Made by a program: the position numbers and the translations under genes | The notes under the pieces: model-generated | Seen by the model: the letters and a program-made list of their open reading frames with translations, nothing else | The model's database searches: none | Told to the model about the DNA's origin: nothing | Shown here: positions 1 through 7,622 of the stretch, piece by piece | How positions within the stretch are numbered: position 1 is the stretch's first letter | Layout of the letters: each line of letters opens with the position of its first letter | Source: Candidatus Contendobacter odensis Run_B_J11 | Lineage (GTDB): Bacteria > Pseudomonadota > Gammaproteobacteria > Competibacterales > Competibacteraceae | Direction of reading: 5' to 3' | Assembly: GCF_000531125.1 (NCBI RefSeq) | Contig: NZ_CBTK010000212.1 | Coordinates: forward strand, 1 to 64,000 | Length of the DNA stretch: 64,000 nucleotides

Positions 1-20
1 TTTAATTTTAGAAAAATAGA

Positions 21-269
21 ATGGTATCTAAAAATTCCACAACCTGCATAGGAGAGCTATATGAACTGGTGAAACAAAATAACTTTACTTCTTTTTCAGA
101 GTTACGCTTGATGTTCCCTAACGCAGATCAGGTAGGCAAGCTAACGGTATTTAATGTTGGTGGAAACAAAGTAAGATTAGTTGCTGCTGTTCACTACAAC
201 AGGAGAAAAGTTTACATCAGAGCTGTTTTAACTCACTCAGACTATGATCAAAATAGATGGAGGAAATAA
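21..269 (+). CDS. higB: HigB-like mRNA interferase toxin, probably 5'-damaged
   Basis: 82 residues resembling the HigB branch of RelE-fold ribosome-dependent mRNA interferases. The family core is present: FNVGGNKVRL (44-53), HYNRRKVYIR (58-67), LTHSDYDQNRW (70-80). HigB proteins are normally about 95-100 residues, and the N-terminal part here is atypical. Positions 1-48 read in another frame give RKIEWYLKIPQPA before a TAG at 49-51, which resembles the usual HigB start (F/W-L-K-x-P-Q-A). A frameshift near 45-55 therefore probably split the gene, although an ATG at 21 still opens the downstream frame. The antitoxin-like gene follows 3 bp later. The toxin assignment is good; whether it is active is doubtful. 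The true 5' end lies outside the window. Confidence 0.62.
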   Translation: MVSKNSTTCIGELYELVKQNNFTSFSELRLMFPNADQVGKLTVFNVGGNKVRLVAAVHYNRRKVYIRAVLTHSDYDQNRWRK

Positions 270-272
270 ATT

Positions 273-503
273 ATGCAAAACATCAAGATAAAGCAAGCAG
301 AAAAAGCCTGGATTCCTCTTGCGAATTTTATTTATGTCCCTCATACCGAAAAAGAATATGATCAACTTGTCCTTTTGCTAGATGATCTCGTTGATGAAGT
401 TGGTGAAGACGAGACTCATCCTCTAGCTTCTATGATGGAAATACTCGGCATATTAATTGAAAATTATGAAACAAATTATGTGGCTGAATTGACCAATAGT
501 TAA
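273..503 (+). CDS. higA: HigA-like antitoxin N-terminal domain, lacks HTH
   Basis: 76 residues matching the N-terminal half of HigA antitoxins of the COG5499 type: KAWIPLANFIYVPHT at 11-25 and DEVGEDETHPLASMM at 41-55. Typical HigA proteins continue after the E-L at 72-73 into a Cro/CI helix-turn-helix that binds the operator. Here translation stops after AELTNS, and no HTH is readable downstream in any frame, so the DNA-binding half is missing. A strong ribosome site (GGAGG, 259-263) sits inside the end of the toxin gene, 9 bp before the ATG, so the two are co-translated. It may still neutralise toxin but should not autoregulate. This can be a natural short form or a truncation. Confidence 0.65.
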   Translation: MQNIKIKQAEKAWIPLANFIYVPHTEKEYDQLVLLLDDLVDEVGEDETHPLASMMEILGILIENYETNYVAELTNS

Positions 504-516
504 CCTTGACTAGTGC

Positions 517-605
517 GTAGAGCGGGTTAGTGCAGCGTAACCCACCGAAATTGAACGACTCTGTGCAATTAGCGGGTTACGGACTTACACCCTAACCCGC
601 TCTAC
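517..605. repeat. Intergenic inverted repeat, 14-bp arms
   Basis: GTAGAGCGGGTTAG at 517-530 is perfectly repeated in inverse at 592-605. The right half contains a further palindrome (AGCGGGTTA 571-579 / TAACCCGCT 593-601) and the left half pairs GGGTTA with TAACCC around 523-543. This is REP-like nested structure in the gap between the HigA-like gene and the next gene. The rest of the gap (606-736) holds only the palindrome at 634-652. Confidence 0.6.
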
Positions 606-633
606 TTTACGGTTGCTGATGCGACCTAATGAC

Positions 634-652
634 GGGTACGCGATGCGTACCC
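634..652. repeat. Solo REP-like palindrome (GGGTACGC-N3-GCGTACCC)
   Basis: A perfect 8-bp inverted repeat with a 3-base loop, followed by TAC. The same core GGTACGC-N3-GCGTACC plus CTAC occurs twice, in opposite orientation, inside the element at 3999-4140. This is a single copy of that repeat family. Confidence 0.6.
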
Positions 653-736
653 TACTTGGCTACTGAATTCACTACAAGCGTCGTGGTCAATTAACGCTCT
701 GAAAATATCCATGATACAACCGAACCAAAGGACAGC

Positions 737-1159
737 ATGATGACAGCAAGAAAAATTCAAAAGTGGCTGGAAAGCATCATAAAAGTAAAAAGGATTCAAG
801 AAGCACTGGAAAATGCTCTAATTAACGATAGTAAAATGAGATATGAATTATACGAATATGAACTGGAAGAACATCTGGATTACTGGAAGTCATCCATGAT
901 TATGGATAAGGATGATTTTGTTTTTGCCGTAACCGTGCGTAGAAATGATGTAACAATGGCGCTCGATATAGCCATGCTGCTCATTGAAAAATCCGAAGAG
1001 GCTTATATCAATGAATCTGCCAGAGAACGATTAAAAGAGTTATGGAAAAATGCCTACTCAAATAATATAAAAATGCTGGCGCCGCAATTTGCAAAGCAAA
1101 TAAATAGCGGTGAAATAGCTTTCACTGGCGTTAAAACTTCCGATACCTTCAAAGCCTAG
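737..1159 (+). CDS. Hypothetical protein, AT-rich orphan
   Basis: 140 residues, no recognised family. The protein is predicted mostly helical, acidic in the middle (YELYEYELEEHLDYW, 36-50) and lysine-rich at the start, with no signal peptide or membrane segment. AAGGA (728-732) lies 4 bp before the ATG at 737 and 7 bp before a second ATG at 740; the latter spacing fits better. Its AT-rich, AAA/ATA-heavy codon use matches the toxin-antitoxin remnant upstream and contrasts with the GC-rich meaB downstream. It probably arrived with that block. Function unknown. Confidence 0.6.
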   Translation: MMTARKIQKWLESIIKVKRIQEALENALINDSKMRYELYEYELEEHLDYWKSSMIMDKDDFVFAVTVRRNDVTMALDIAMLLIEKSEEAYINESARERLKELWKNAYSNNIKMLAPQFAKQINSGEIAFTGVKTSDTFKA

Positions 1160-1238
1160 TCACTTTTGCCCATCACCCTTGGCCTTCTTCTTCGGCTATT
1201 CGCCGGGTCATTATTTCCAGCACACCAAAACTATCCCC

Positions 1239-2366
1239 ATGAACGAAATCACACGTAAACCGGACTGGGTTCCTGCTGATGCCGGAGCCGAATTCACTAC
1301 CAGCGTTATGATCGGCGTTGAAGGCGGTCATGATGGCATTCCCGGCCAAGCCAGCGTAGCCGTGCCGCGCCGACCGATCCCGCGTCGCCGTCGACTGAGC
1401 GTGGATGAATATGTGGCGGGAGTCTTGGCCGGCGACCGCAACATTGTCGCGCAGGCGATTACCTTGGTGGAAAGCAATGCTCCAGCCCATTTCGATATGG
1501 CGCAAGAGGTATTGCGGCAACTGATTCCCAATACCGGTAATTCCATCCGTGTGGGGATTACCGGCGTGCCGGGCGTCGGCAAAAGCACTTTCATCGAAGT
1601 TCTTGGTTTGCAACTGTGTGAACTGGGCCACAAGGTCGCCGTGTTGGCGGTAGACCCCAGCAGCACCGTGACTCATGGCAGCATTCTGGGCGACAAAACC
1701 CGAATGGAATTGCTTTCGCGTGATATTCGCGCTTTCATTCGCCCTTCACCCTCCAGCGGCACTTTAGGCGGCGTGACCCGCAAAAGTCGAGAAACCATTT
1801 TGATTTGCGAGGCTGCTGGCTTCGATGCGATTCTGGTGGAAACGGTGGGTGTCGGCCAGAGTGAAACTACGGTGCGCTCAATGGTAGATTTCTTCCTGCT
1901 GCTGATGTTAGCCGGGGCTGGTGACGAGTTGCAGGGCATTAAAAAAGGTATCATGGAGTTAGCCGACGCTCTGCTGGTTAATAAAGCCGACGGCGATAAC
2001 AAGGTTCGCGCCAATGCCGCTAAAGCCGATTACAACCGCGCCCTGCACTATCTCGCTCCCGCGACCAAGGGCTGGCACACCCGCGCCTACACCTGTTCGG
2101 CAGCGAACGGCGAAGGTATTGAGGCCATTTGGAAAGTGATCGGCGATTTTCGCCAGCAAACTACCGCCAGCGGCGTATTTGAAAAGCGCCGACAGCGCCA
2201 AACCCTGGATTGGGTATACTCTATGGTTGAGGAGCATTTGCGTGCCAGCTTCTTTAGTCATAGTGGGGTCGACAGCATTCGCGCCGAGATCGATCATGCA
2301 GTGATTGAAGGCCATATACCCCCGACCGTAGCGGCGCAGATGTTGATCAGGAAATATGAGGGTTAG
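1239..2366 (+). CDS. meaB: MeaB/ArgK-type GTPase, cobalamin mutase chaperone
   Basis: G3E-family P-loop GTPase that protects and reloads methylmalonyl-CoA mutase with adenosylcobalamin. It shows Walker A GVPGVGKST, the DPSS motif after VLAVD, ETVGVGQSE (switch region) and the NKADGDN base-recognition motif. The conserved domain begins at RRRRLSVDEYVAGV. A TTG at 1179 would add 20 unsupported residues, so the ATG at 1239 is preferred, although no clear Shine-Dalgarno is seen. Even so about 40 residues precede the conserved domain, an unusual extension of unknown role. No mutase gene is present in the window; upstream is foreign-looking AT-rich DNA. The downstream malyl-CoA-lyase-like gene suggests an acyl-CoA (propionyl/methylmalonyl) setting. 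Confidence 0.88.
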   Translation: MNEITRKPDWVPADAGAEFTTSVMIGVEGGHDGIPGQASVAVPRRPIPRRRRLSVDEYVAGVLAGDRNIVAQAITLVESNAPAHFDMAQEVLRQLIPNTGNSIRVGITGVPGVGKSTFIEVLGLQLCELGHKVAVLAVDPSSTVTHGSILGDKTRMELLSRDIRAFIRPSPSSGTLGGVTRKSRETILICEAAGFDAILVETVGVGQSETTVRSMVDFFLLLMLAGAGDELQGIKKGIMELADALLVNKADGDNKVRANAAKADYNRALHYLAPATKGWHTRAYTCSAANGEGIEAIWKVIGDFRQQTTASGVFEKRRQRQTLDWVYSMVEEHLRASFFSHSGVDSIRAEIDHAVIEGHIPPTVAAQMLIRKYEG

Positions 2367-2402
2367 GAAACCTACAGGTGGAACCAAACAATTGCATGGG
2401 GA

Positions 2403-2888
2403 ATGTCAATGATGGACTGGGCTGAAATCTGTGCGAATCCAATTCTTAGAGAACTCCCCTTCAAGATACAAACCGACAAATGGGGTCATATCATCATGAG
2501 TCCGGCGACCAACGAACACGGAATGTATCAAGCTAAAATTACAGCTTTATTGAGCCGGTTAATTGATAATGGTATCGTTATTACCGAATGCTCGGTCCAA
2601 ACCCGGGAAGGCGTGAAAGTGACTGATGTTGCTTGGGCTTCAAGTAGTTTCATCGCCAACCATCGAGGTGAAAATCCGTTTCAGCAGGCCCCACAACTTT
2701 GCGTGGAGATCTTGTCCCCTTCAAATACAATGATGGAAATGAATGAAAAAAAGGAGTTGTATTTTGCCGGGGGCGCCAGAGAAGTTTGGGTTTGTGATAA
2801 AAACGGGAACATTACGTTTCACCAAAACACCGGCGAGATCGAACATAGTGAACTTGCTGGTTATTTTCCTAATCCAGTGCTGATTTGA
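2403..2888 (+). CDS. Uma2/DUF820 family PD-(D/E)XK-fold protein
   Basis: 161 residues of the Uma2 (DUF820) family, which has a restriction-endonuclease-like fold and often unknown targets. Visible core motifs are VTDVAW (Asp75), CVEILSPSN (Glu102) followed by Lys116/117, and REVWVCD at 126-132. The ATG at 2403 touches the GGGGA at 2398-2402; the ATGs at 2409 or 2412 are better spaced, giving MMDWAEI or MDWAEI. It lies between meaB and the lyase gene in the same direction, and the GGAGGA right after its stop serves the lyase, so it sits inside a metabolic operon. Uma2 genes are frequently mobile and multicopy; a metabolic role is unlikely. Confidence 0.8.
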   Translation: MSMMDWAEICANPILRELPFKIQTDKWGHIIMSPATNEHGMYQAKITALLSRLIDNGIVITECSVQTREGVKVTDVAWASSSFIANHRGENPFQQAPQLCVEILSPSNTMMEMNEKKELYFAGGAREVWVCDKNGNITFHQNTGEIEHSELAGYFPNPVLI

Positions 2889-2901
2889 GGAGGAAAACAT
2901 T

Positions 2902-3954
2902 ATGCTTCGCAGTCCCCGTGATTTCTTCAAACCTAAAGTTGTTGGCGCTCCAGAACCACTGCGGGAAATTCCCGTATTGCCATCGCGGATGATTCATTTC
3001 TTCGATCCCAGCAATCCGAAAATGGCGGTTAAGGTACCGGATATCGCCAAGACGGTAGATATTATGCTGGGCAATCTGGAAGACGCCGTGCCGATTGACC
3101 GCAAGGAAGCCGCCCGCGAAGGATTAGTAAAAATCGGCAAGGCCGTGGATTTCGGTAATACCCAGTTCTGGACTCGGGTCAATAGTCTGGATAGTCCATG
3201 GTTTATTGATGATTTGACTCGGCTGGTCGGTGAAATCGGCGATAAGCTGGACGTGATCATGCTGCCCAAGATTCAGGGGCCATGGGACATTCATTTCGCT
3301 GATCAATTACTGGCGCAATTGGAAGCCAAATATGGTGTGAAAAAGCCGTTATTGATTCATGCCATTCTGGAAACCGCGCTCGGCGTCGCTAATGTGGATG
3401 ACATTGCTAATGCCAGCCCGCGAATGCAGGGGATGAGCCTCGGTCCTGCCGATTTGGCAGCATCGCGGCGAATGAAGACCACGCGAGTCGGCGGTGGTCA
3501 TCCCGATTATGTGGTGCGCACCGATCCTGATCCGAATAACCCCAATGCGCTACGACCTACTGCACAACAGGATTTATGGCATTACACCATTGGTCGGATG
3601 GTGGACGCCTGCGTCAGTGTGGGTGCGCTGGCTTTCTACGGCCCCTTCGGTGACATCGCCGATTTGGTGGCCTGTGAAGATCAGTTCCGCAATGCGTATC
3701 TGATGGGCTGCGTTGGCACCTGGACCCTGCATCCCAACCAAATCGCCATTGCCAAGCGGGTGTTCAGCCCGAAAGCGGAGGAAGTAACCTGGGCCAAGCG
3801 AGTGGTCGAGGCCATGCCCGACGGCAGCGGCGCGGTGATGATTGACGGCAAGATGCAGGACGACGCGACCTGGAAACAGTGCAAGGTCGTCTTGAATCTC
3901 GCCCAATTGATCGCCAGCCGTGATCCTGAATACAAGGCGTTGTACGGGTTCTAA
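2902..3954 (+). CDS. HpcH/HpaI-family malyl-CoA lyase-like enzyme
   Basis: 350 residues resembling L-malyl-CoA/beta-methylmalyl-CoA lyase (Mcl1) of the citrate-lyase-beta/HpcH superfamily, which makes or cleaves malyl-CoA from glyoxylate and acetyl-CoA (or methylmalyl-CoA from propionyl-CoA). Family features: [14 protein letters not shown] (28-41), LEDAVP (59-64), TRVN (91-94), LPK (121-123), ILETALG with the Mg-binding Glu157, and [10 protein letters not shown] with Asp184. The length is typical. GGAGGA at 2889-2894 is an excellent ribosome site. The MeaB gene upstream is consistent with a glyoxylate/propionyl-CoA pathway such as the ethylmalonyl-CoA route, but other members of this family have different substrates, so specificity is inferred. 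Confidence 0.78.
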   Translation: MLRSPRDFFKPKVVGAPEPLREIPVLPSRMIHFFDPSNPKMAVKVPDIAKTVDIMLGNLEDAVPIDRKEAAREGLVKIGKAVDFGNTQFWTRVNSLDSPWFIDDLTRLVGEIGDKLDVIMLPKIQGPWDIHFADQLLAQLEAKYGVKKPLLIHAILETALGVANVDDIANASPRMQGMSLGPADLAASRRMKTTRVGGGHPDYVVRTDPDPNNPNALRPTAQQDLWHYTIGRMVDACVSVGALAFYGPFGDIADLVACEDQFRNAYLMGCVGTWTLHPNQIAIAKRVFSPKAEEVTWAKRVVEAMPDGSGAVMIDGKMQDDATWKQCKVVLNLAQLIASRDPEYKALYGF

Positions 3955-3984
3955 AAACGCATCAAGCCCTCTCTCCCAGTGGGA

Positions 3985-4156
3985 GAGGGTTAAGGGGCAC
4001 TGCCATTAACTTAAGCAATTTCGTGAACGGTTCAGACCTGACCTCAAGGTACGCAGTGCGTACCCTACTTCAATCTTGCCGCTGTAGCCGCTGTAGCCGC
4101 TGTAGGGTACGCACTGCGTACCGCTTAAGTTAATGGCAGTTGAGGGTTAAGGGGCA
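3985..4156. mobile_element. REPIN/MITE-like element with TIRs and flanking repeats
   Basis: An 18-bp perfect inverted repeat (ACTGCCATTAACTTAAGC 3999-4016, complement at 4123-4140) bounds a 142-bp unit. Inside it a 21-bp inverted pair (4048-4068 and 4102-4122) consists of two palindromic REP units GGTACGC-N3-GCGTACC in opposite orientation. Their spacer contains repeated CGCTGTAGC units. The unit is flanked by a 15-bp direct repeat GAGGGTTAAGGGGCA (3985-3999 and 4142-4156). This is the architecture of a REP doublet/MITE with duplicated flank. It fills most of the gap before the alcohol dehydrogenase; the remainder (4157-4250) shows nothing else. Confidence 0.72.
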
Positions 4157-4250
4157 ACGGGACCCGCCAAACAACGCTCATTTCCTACCCCTTTCCCAAC
4201 AACTAGAGGAAGTTTTGGTTTACTCCCCACGCTAATCGGAGCAACCGTTC

Positions 4251-5438
4251 GTGATCCAGCCGTTCTCCATCGCTCGTTTACCGCGTATCGAATTCGGTGC
4301 CGGCTCCATCAGCAAACTACCCAGCCTAATCGCTCAATACGGCAACCGGGTGTTGCTGGTGACCGGCCAACGCTCATTCCTCAATTCGCTGCACTGGCCG
4401 ACATTACTGGCAGCGTTGGAACAGGCTGAAATCGGTTGGGAACACACGCGGATTGACGATGAACCCTCGCCGCAACGGGTAGATGAAGCCGTCCGGCAAT
4501 TCCAGGGCAAGGATATTACGGCAGTCGTCGGCATCGGCGGTGGCAGTGTGCTGGACGCCGCTAAAGCGATTGCCGGTTTACTGCACATCGGCGATTCCGT
4601 CATGGATTATCTGGAAGGAGTCGGGCCGGAGAAACCGTATCACGGTCCCGCCGCACCGTTCATCGCGGTGCCGACCACTGCAGGCACCGGCAGCGAAGCC
4701 ACCAAAAATGCCGTACTCAGTGTGCGCGGTCCCGCCGGTTTCAAAAAATCCTTCCGCCATGATCTGCTGGTTCCGGAATACGCCCTGCTGGATCCCGACT
4801 TGCTGGCGAATTGTTCTCAGCCGCAGATCGCCGCCAACGCGATGGACGCGCTGACGCAATTGCTGGAATCCTATGTTTCGATCAAAGCCAATCCATTGAC
4901 TGACGCCTTGGCGGAAAGCGGGCTAAATGCAGTGCGGGAAGGTCTATTCGCCTGGTACGAGGGTAGCGAAGAAGCGGCTGCTGGTCGGTCGCACATGGCC
5001 TATGCAGCGCTGCTATCCGGTGTCTGTCTGGCGCAAACCGGGCTAGGCTCGGTGCATGGGCTGGCTTCGCCACTGGGAGCATTTTTCCCCATTCCGCATG
5101 GCGTGGTCTGCGGCACACTGGTCGGCGTCGCCACCCGCGTCAATCTCGCCGCACTGCGCGAACGCGATCCCGAAAATCCTGCATGGCGCAAATACGCCCG
5201 CGCCGCTGAAATTCTGCACCGGCAGCACTATGCTGATTTTGGTGAAGCTCATGCCGCGTTGCTGGGGTTGCTGGACGACTGGACTGAACAACTGGCTTTA
5301 CCTCGATTAAGCGCCTACGGGATTCAGGAGAGTGATTTCGCCCAGGTGGTCGCCCATTCGCGGGGCAGCAGCATGAAGACTAATCCGCTGGTGCTGCGTG
5401 ATGCTGAAATCGCGGCTGTACTCAAACAGCGGCTGTAA
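4251..5438 (+). CDS. Iron-containing (group III) alcohol dehydrogenase
   Basis: 395 residues, NAD(P)-dependent metal alcohol dehydrogenase of the DhaT/FucO superfamily. GGGSVLD (96-102) and PTTAGTGSE (141-149) form the dinucleotide site. Metal ligands are Asp199, His269 (SVHGLAS) and His283 (FPIPHG). The position four residues after Asp199, His in FucO-type enzymes, is Gln203 (MDALTQLLESY). A Gln here is known in a subgroup, so this is not necessarily inactivating, but the metal (Fe or Zn) and substrate cannot be told. The start is GTG at 4251. The next gene begins 31 bp after its stop and is probably co-transcribed. Confidence 0.86.
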   Translation: MIQPFSIARLPRIEFGAGSISKLPSLIAQYGNRVLLVTGQRSFLNSLHWPTLLAALEQAEIGWEHTRIDDEPSPQRVDEAVRQFQGKDITAVVGIGGGSVLDAAKAIAGLLHIGDSVMDYLEGVGPEKPYHGPAAPFIAVPTTAGTGSEATKNAVLSVRGPAGFKKSFRHDLLVPEYALLDPDLLANCSQPQIAANAMDALTQLLESYVSIKANPLTDALAESGLNAVREGLFAWYEGSEEAAAGRSHMAYAALLSGVCLAQTGLGSVHGLASPLGAFFPIPHGVVCGTLVGVATRVNLAALRERDPENPAWRKYARAAEILHRQHYADFGEAHAALLGLLDDWTEQLALPRLSAYGIQESDFAQVVAHSRGSSMKTNPLVLRDAEIAAVLKQRL

Positions 5439-5469
5439 ACCCACTGAATCACGGCCAGGAGAACCTGTT

Positions 5470-6504
5470 ATGAAAAAACCTCCCGCTCCTGATGATCGCC
5501 CTTCTTCCAGACCAGCAGGCACGCGGCCCTCTACCGGCGTAGTCGTGGACCGGGAAACCGTTGAACTCAAGCGGCTGGAAAAGCGGATTGGCCGGGTTCA
5601 CTTGCAGCAACGATTAGGCATTGAAGCCGACCACGCGACCCAAATCTTCGGACGCGGACGAACGGTCTTTCACATCGAAAACTGGTATTCGATCCATGCC
5701 CTGATTCGCCTGACCCTGCGTTGCCTGGGGCTGTACGGTTGGGGGGTGCGCAACGCAACCTCCATTCAGATCCGCCACAACGAAGTTGTTATCCCCCACT
5801 TGCCCGCCGCCTTCGACGGCCTGACTCTGCTCCACCTCAGCGACCTGCATCTCGATATGGCCGACGGCTACCCTGCCGCGCTGATCGAGCGCCTACAGCA
5901 GGTGCAGTACGACTTTTGCGTGATGACTGGCGATTTCCGGGCCAAGACTTTCGGTGACTACCAAGCCGCCCTCGCCGCCCTGGCCCAAGTGCGCGATGCT
6001 CTCCACGGTCCGATCTACGCGGTCCTGGGCAACCATGATTCCATCCGCATGACGCCGGGGATCGAGGCGTTAGGCATCACCCTGCTGCTCAACGAGGCGG
6101 TGGCTCTGGAACTCGACGGTGAGGTTATTCATCTGGCGGGTATTGATGATCCGCACTATTTTCAGGTGGATAATTTCGACAAAGCCGCGCAGCACATCCC
6201 GCCGGACTCGACCGCCATCCTGCTCTCGCATTCGCCGGAACCCTATCAGCGGGCCGCACACGCCGGTTTCGACCTGATGCTGAGCGGCCACACCCACGGT
6301 GGACAGATTTGCCTGCCAGGCGGGGTTGCCCTGATGACCAATGCGGATTGCCCACGCCGCTTCTGCAAGGGTGCTTGGCGCTACCATGCCATGCAGGGTT
6401 ATACCTCAGTGGGATCGGGCGCTTCGGTGGTTGGAGTCCGGTTCAATTGTCCGCCGGAAATCACCCTGCATCACCTGCGAAGCGGATCGACCCCGGATCA
6501 ATAA
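5470..6504 (+). CDS. YaeI-like metallophosphoesterase
   Basis: 344-residue calcineurin-like phosphoesterase with all five metal-site motifs: SDLHLD (124-129), TGDF (153-156), GNHD (187-190), SHSPE (253-257) and SGHTHGGQ (272-279). The closest characterised relatives (YaeI, YkuE) are membrane-associated phosphodiesterases. Here the 110-residue N-terminal region has no strong signal peptide but contains a hydrophobic stretch at 77-92. AGGAG (5457-5461) 8 bp before the ATG at 5470 fixes the start; a longer frame into the preceding gene is not needed. It converges on the CarS-like gene, the two stop regions overlapping by 7 bp. Substrate unknown. Confidence 0.84.
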   Translation: MKKPPAPDDRPSSRPAGTRPSTGVVVDRETVELKRLEKRIGRVHLQQRLGIEADHATQIFGRGRTVFHIENWYSIHALIRLTLRCLGLYGWGVRNATSIQIRHNEVVIPHLPAAFDGLTLLHLSDLHLDMADGYPAALIERLQQVQYDFCVMTGDFRAKTFGDYQAALAALAQVRDALHGPIYAVLGNHDSIRMTPGIEALGITLLLNEAVALELDGEVIHLAGIDDPHYFQVDNFDKAAQHIPPDSTAILLSHSPEPYQRAAHAGFDLMLSGHTHGGQICLPGGVALMTNADCPRRFCKGAWRYHAMQGYTSVGSGASVVGVRFNCPPEITLHHLRSGSTPDQ

Positions 6505-6983
6505 GGCCGGTTACGAATGCCGATCCAGTAGAAGATCGGTGACAACGCAAGTTCCAGCGCGATAAAGCCGACCACCGTCCCGCCAATAACCGGCCAGTTC
6601 AATGCAAACTCGCCTGCTATCGCCAGCAGCGGCAACAAGGCTTCGGGAATTTGATCCAGTCCCAGAGCCATCCCGCTGGTGGGTATACCTAACCGCCGTT
6701 TGATAAAGCTCGACAGCAGATCCCCGATCATGGCGGCGATGCCGATGATGCCTCCGATCCATGCCGGCACCTCCAACAGCACCGCCCCCACACCCGCTGC
6801 CAATGCAGCCGTGATCACTCCCCGCCAGGTCTTTGAATCTCCCAGCCAGCGCCGTCCATCCGCCAGCACCCGGCCTCCGTCAATTGGTTGCTTAGCCCAA
6901 GTGCCGCAGACTGCCGCCGCAAGCACCGGGGCGCCATTTGCGATCACAATCAGCAGCAGCAATTTGATTTCGATAGGTAACAT
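6498..6983 (-). CDS. CarS-like CDP-archaeol/CDP-alcohol synthase family protein
   Basis: 161-residue integral membrane protein of the CDP-archaeol synthase (DUF46, PF01864) family, related to CdsA. Motifs: PIDGG (33-37), GDSKTWRG (48-55), GDLLSSFIKRRLG (87-99) and LDQIPE (109-114), with about four to five hydrophobic segments. In archaea the enzyme activates unsaturated archaeol with CTP. Bacteria do not make archaeol, so the substrate here must be some other polar lipid. The ATG at 6983 is chosen over an upstream TTG because AAGGA stands about 10 bp before it. Monocistronic and convergent with the phosphoesterase. Confidence 0.75.
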   Translation of the reverse strand: MLPIEIKLLLLIVIANGAPVLAAAVCGTWAKQPIDGGRVLADGRRWLGDSKTWRGVITAALAAGVGAVLLEVPAWIGGIIGIAAMIGDLLSSFIKRRLGIPTSGMALGLDQIPEALLPLLAIAGEFALNWPVIGGTVVGFIALELALSPIFYWIGIRNRPY

Positions 6984-7128
6984 GTTGCAATCCGATCCTT
7001 CGAGAATCTTTACTACCAAGGTGACCGGTACATACCAGGCAAAAGCGACAGCCTCAGCCTACACTGATCCAACCGTTGCCCGCCCGTTTCTCTCAGCGAT
7101 CACGCTTCAAAAACCAAGGAGTTCCTCA

Positions 7129-7572
7129 ATGAAGATGCCCCTTATTAGCACCAGTCTCAGTGTTTTGTGCGGATTATTGTTATTGACCACGGCCCAAGCT
7201 GCTGATCCTCACTCGCCGGTTGGTCAATGGAAAACAATTGATGACAAATCGGGCAAGCCCAAGAGTATTGTGCAGATTACCGAGGATAACGGAATACTGA
7301 CCGGCAAGATTGTGGAATTGCTGGAAGGCGCTGCCGAAAAAACTTGCAGTAAATGCGAAGGCAATCTACAGGATAAACCATTAGTCGGGATGCGCATCCT
7401 GTGGGATTTGAAGAAAGACGGCGATGAATGGATCGACGGCAAAATCTTTAATCCAGCCGACGGCGGTACCTACACCAGCAAAGCCAAGCTGAGCAGCAAC
7501 GGCAAGACTCTGGAGGTCACCGGCAAGTGGATGTTCTTCAGCAAGCAACAGCAATGGCAACGAGTGAATTAA
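7129..7572 (+). CDS. DUF2147 secreted protein
   Basis: 147 residues. A signal peptide (MKMPLISTS... ending TTAQA, about residues 1-24) is followed by a single DUF2147 domain: SPVGQWKTID at the start, GKIVELLEG, a CSKCEG cysteine pair, LVGMRILWDLKKDGDEW, GKIFNPADGGTYTSKAKL and a C-terminal strand region. The family is an exported lipocalin-like beta barrel seen in many Proteobacteria, with no firm biochemical role. AAGGAG ends 9 bp before the ATG at 7129; the open frame extends further upstream but that part is not coding-like. The CxxC pair might bind metal or form a disulfide in the periplasm. Confidence 0.78.
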   Translation: MKMPLISTSLSVLCGLLLLTTAQAADPHSPVGQWKTIDDKSGKPKSIVQITEDNGILTGKIVELLEGAAEKTCSKCEGNLQDKPLVGMRILWDLKKDGDEWIDGKIFNPADGGTYTSKAKLSSNGKTLEVTGKWMFFSKQQQWQRVN

Positions 7573-7584
7573 GCATGTTGACGC

Positions 7585-7608
7585 CCCGCTCCCGCTGGTG
7601 GGGGCGGG
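7585..7608. terminator. Possible bidirectional terminator hairpin
   Basis: CCCGCTCCC (7585-7593) pairs with GGGGGCGGG (7600-7608), one mismatch, with a 6-base loop. It lies between the convergent DUF2147 gene and folD. There is no clear T-tract, so this is a weak call. Confidence 0.35.
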
Positions 7609-7622
7609 ATTGGTAGTGAGGG

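Noticed and set aside
1179-1238. N-terminal extension of MeaB from a TTG start
   Set aside because: No ribosome site and no similarity to the family; the ATG at 1239 is adequate.
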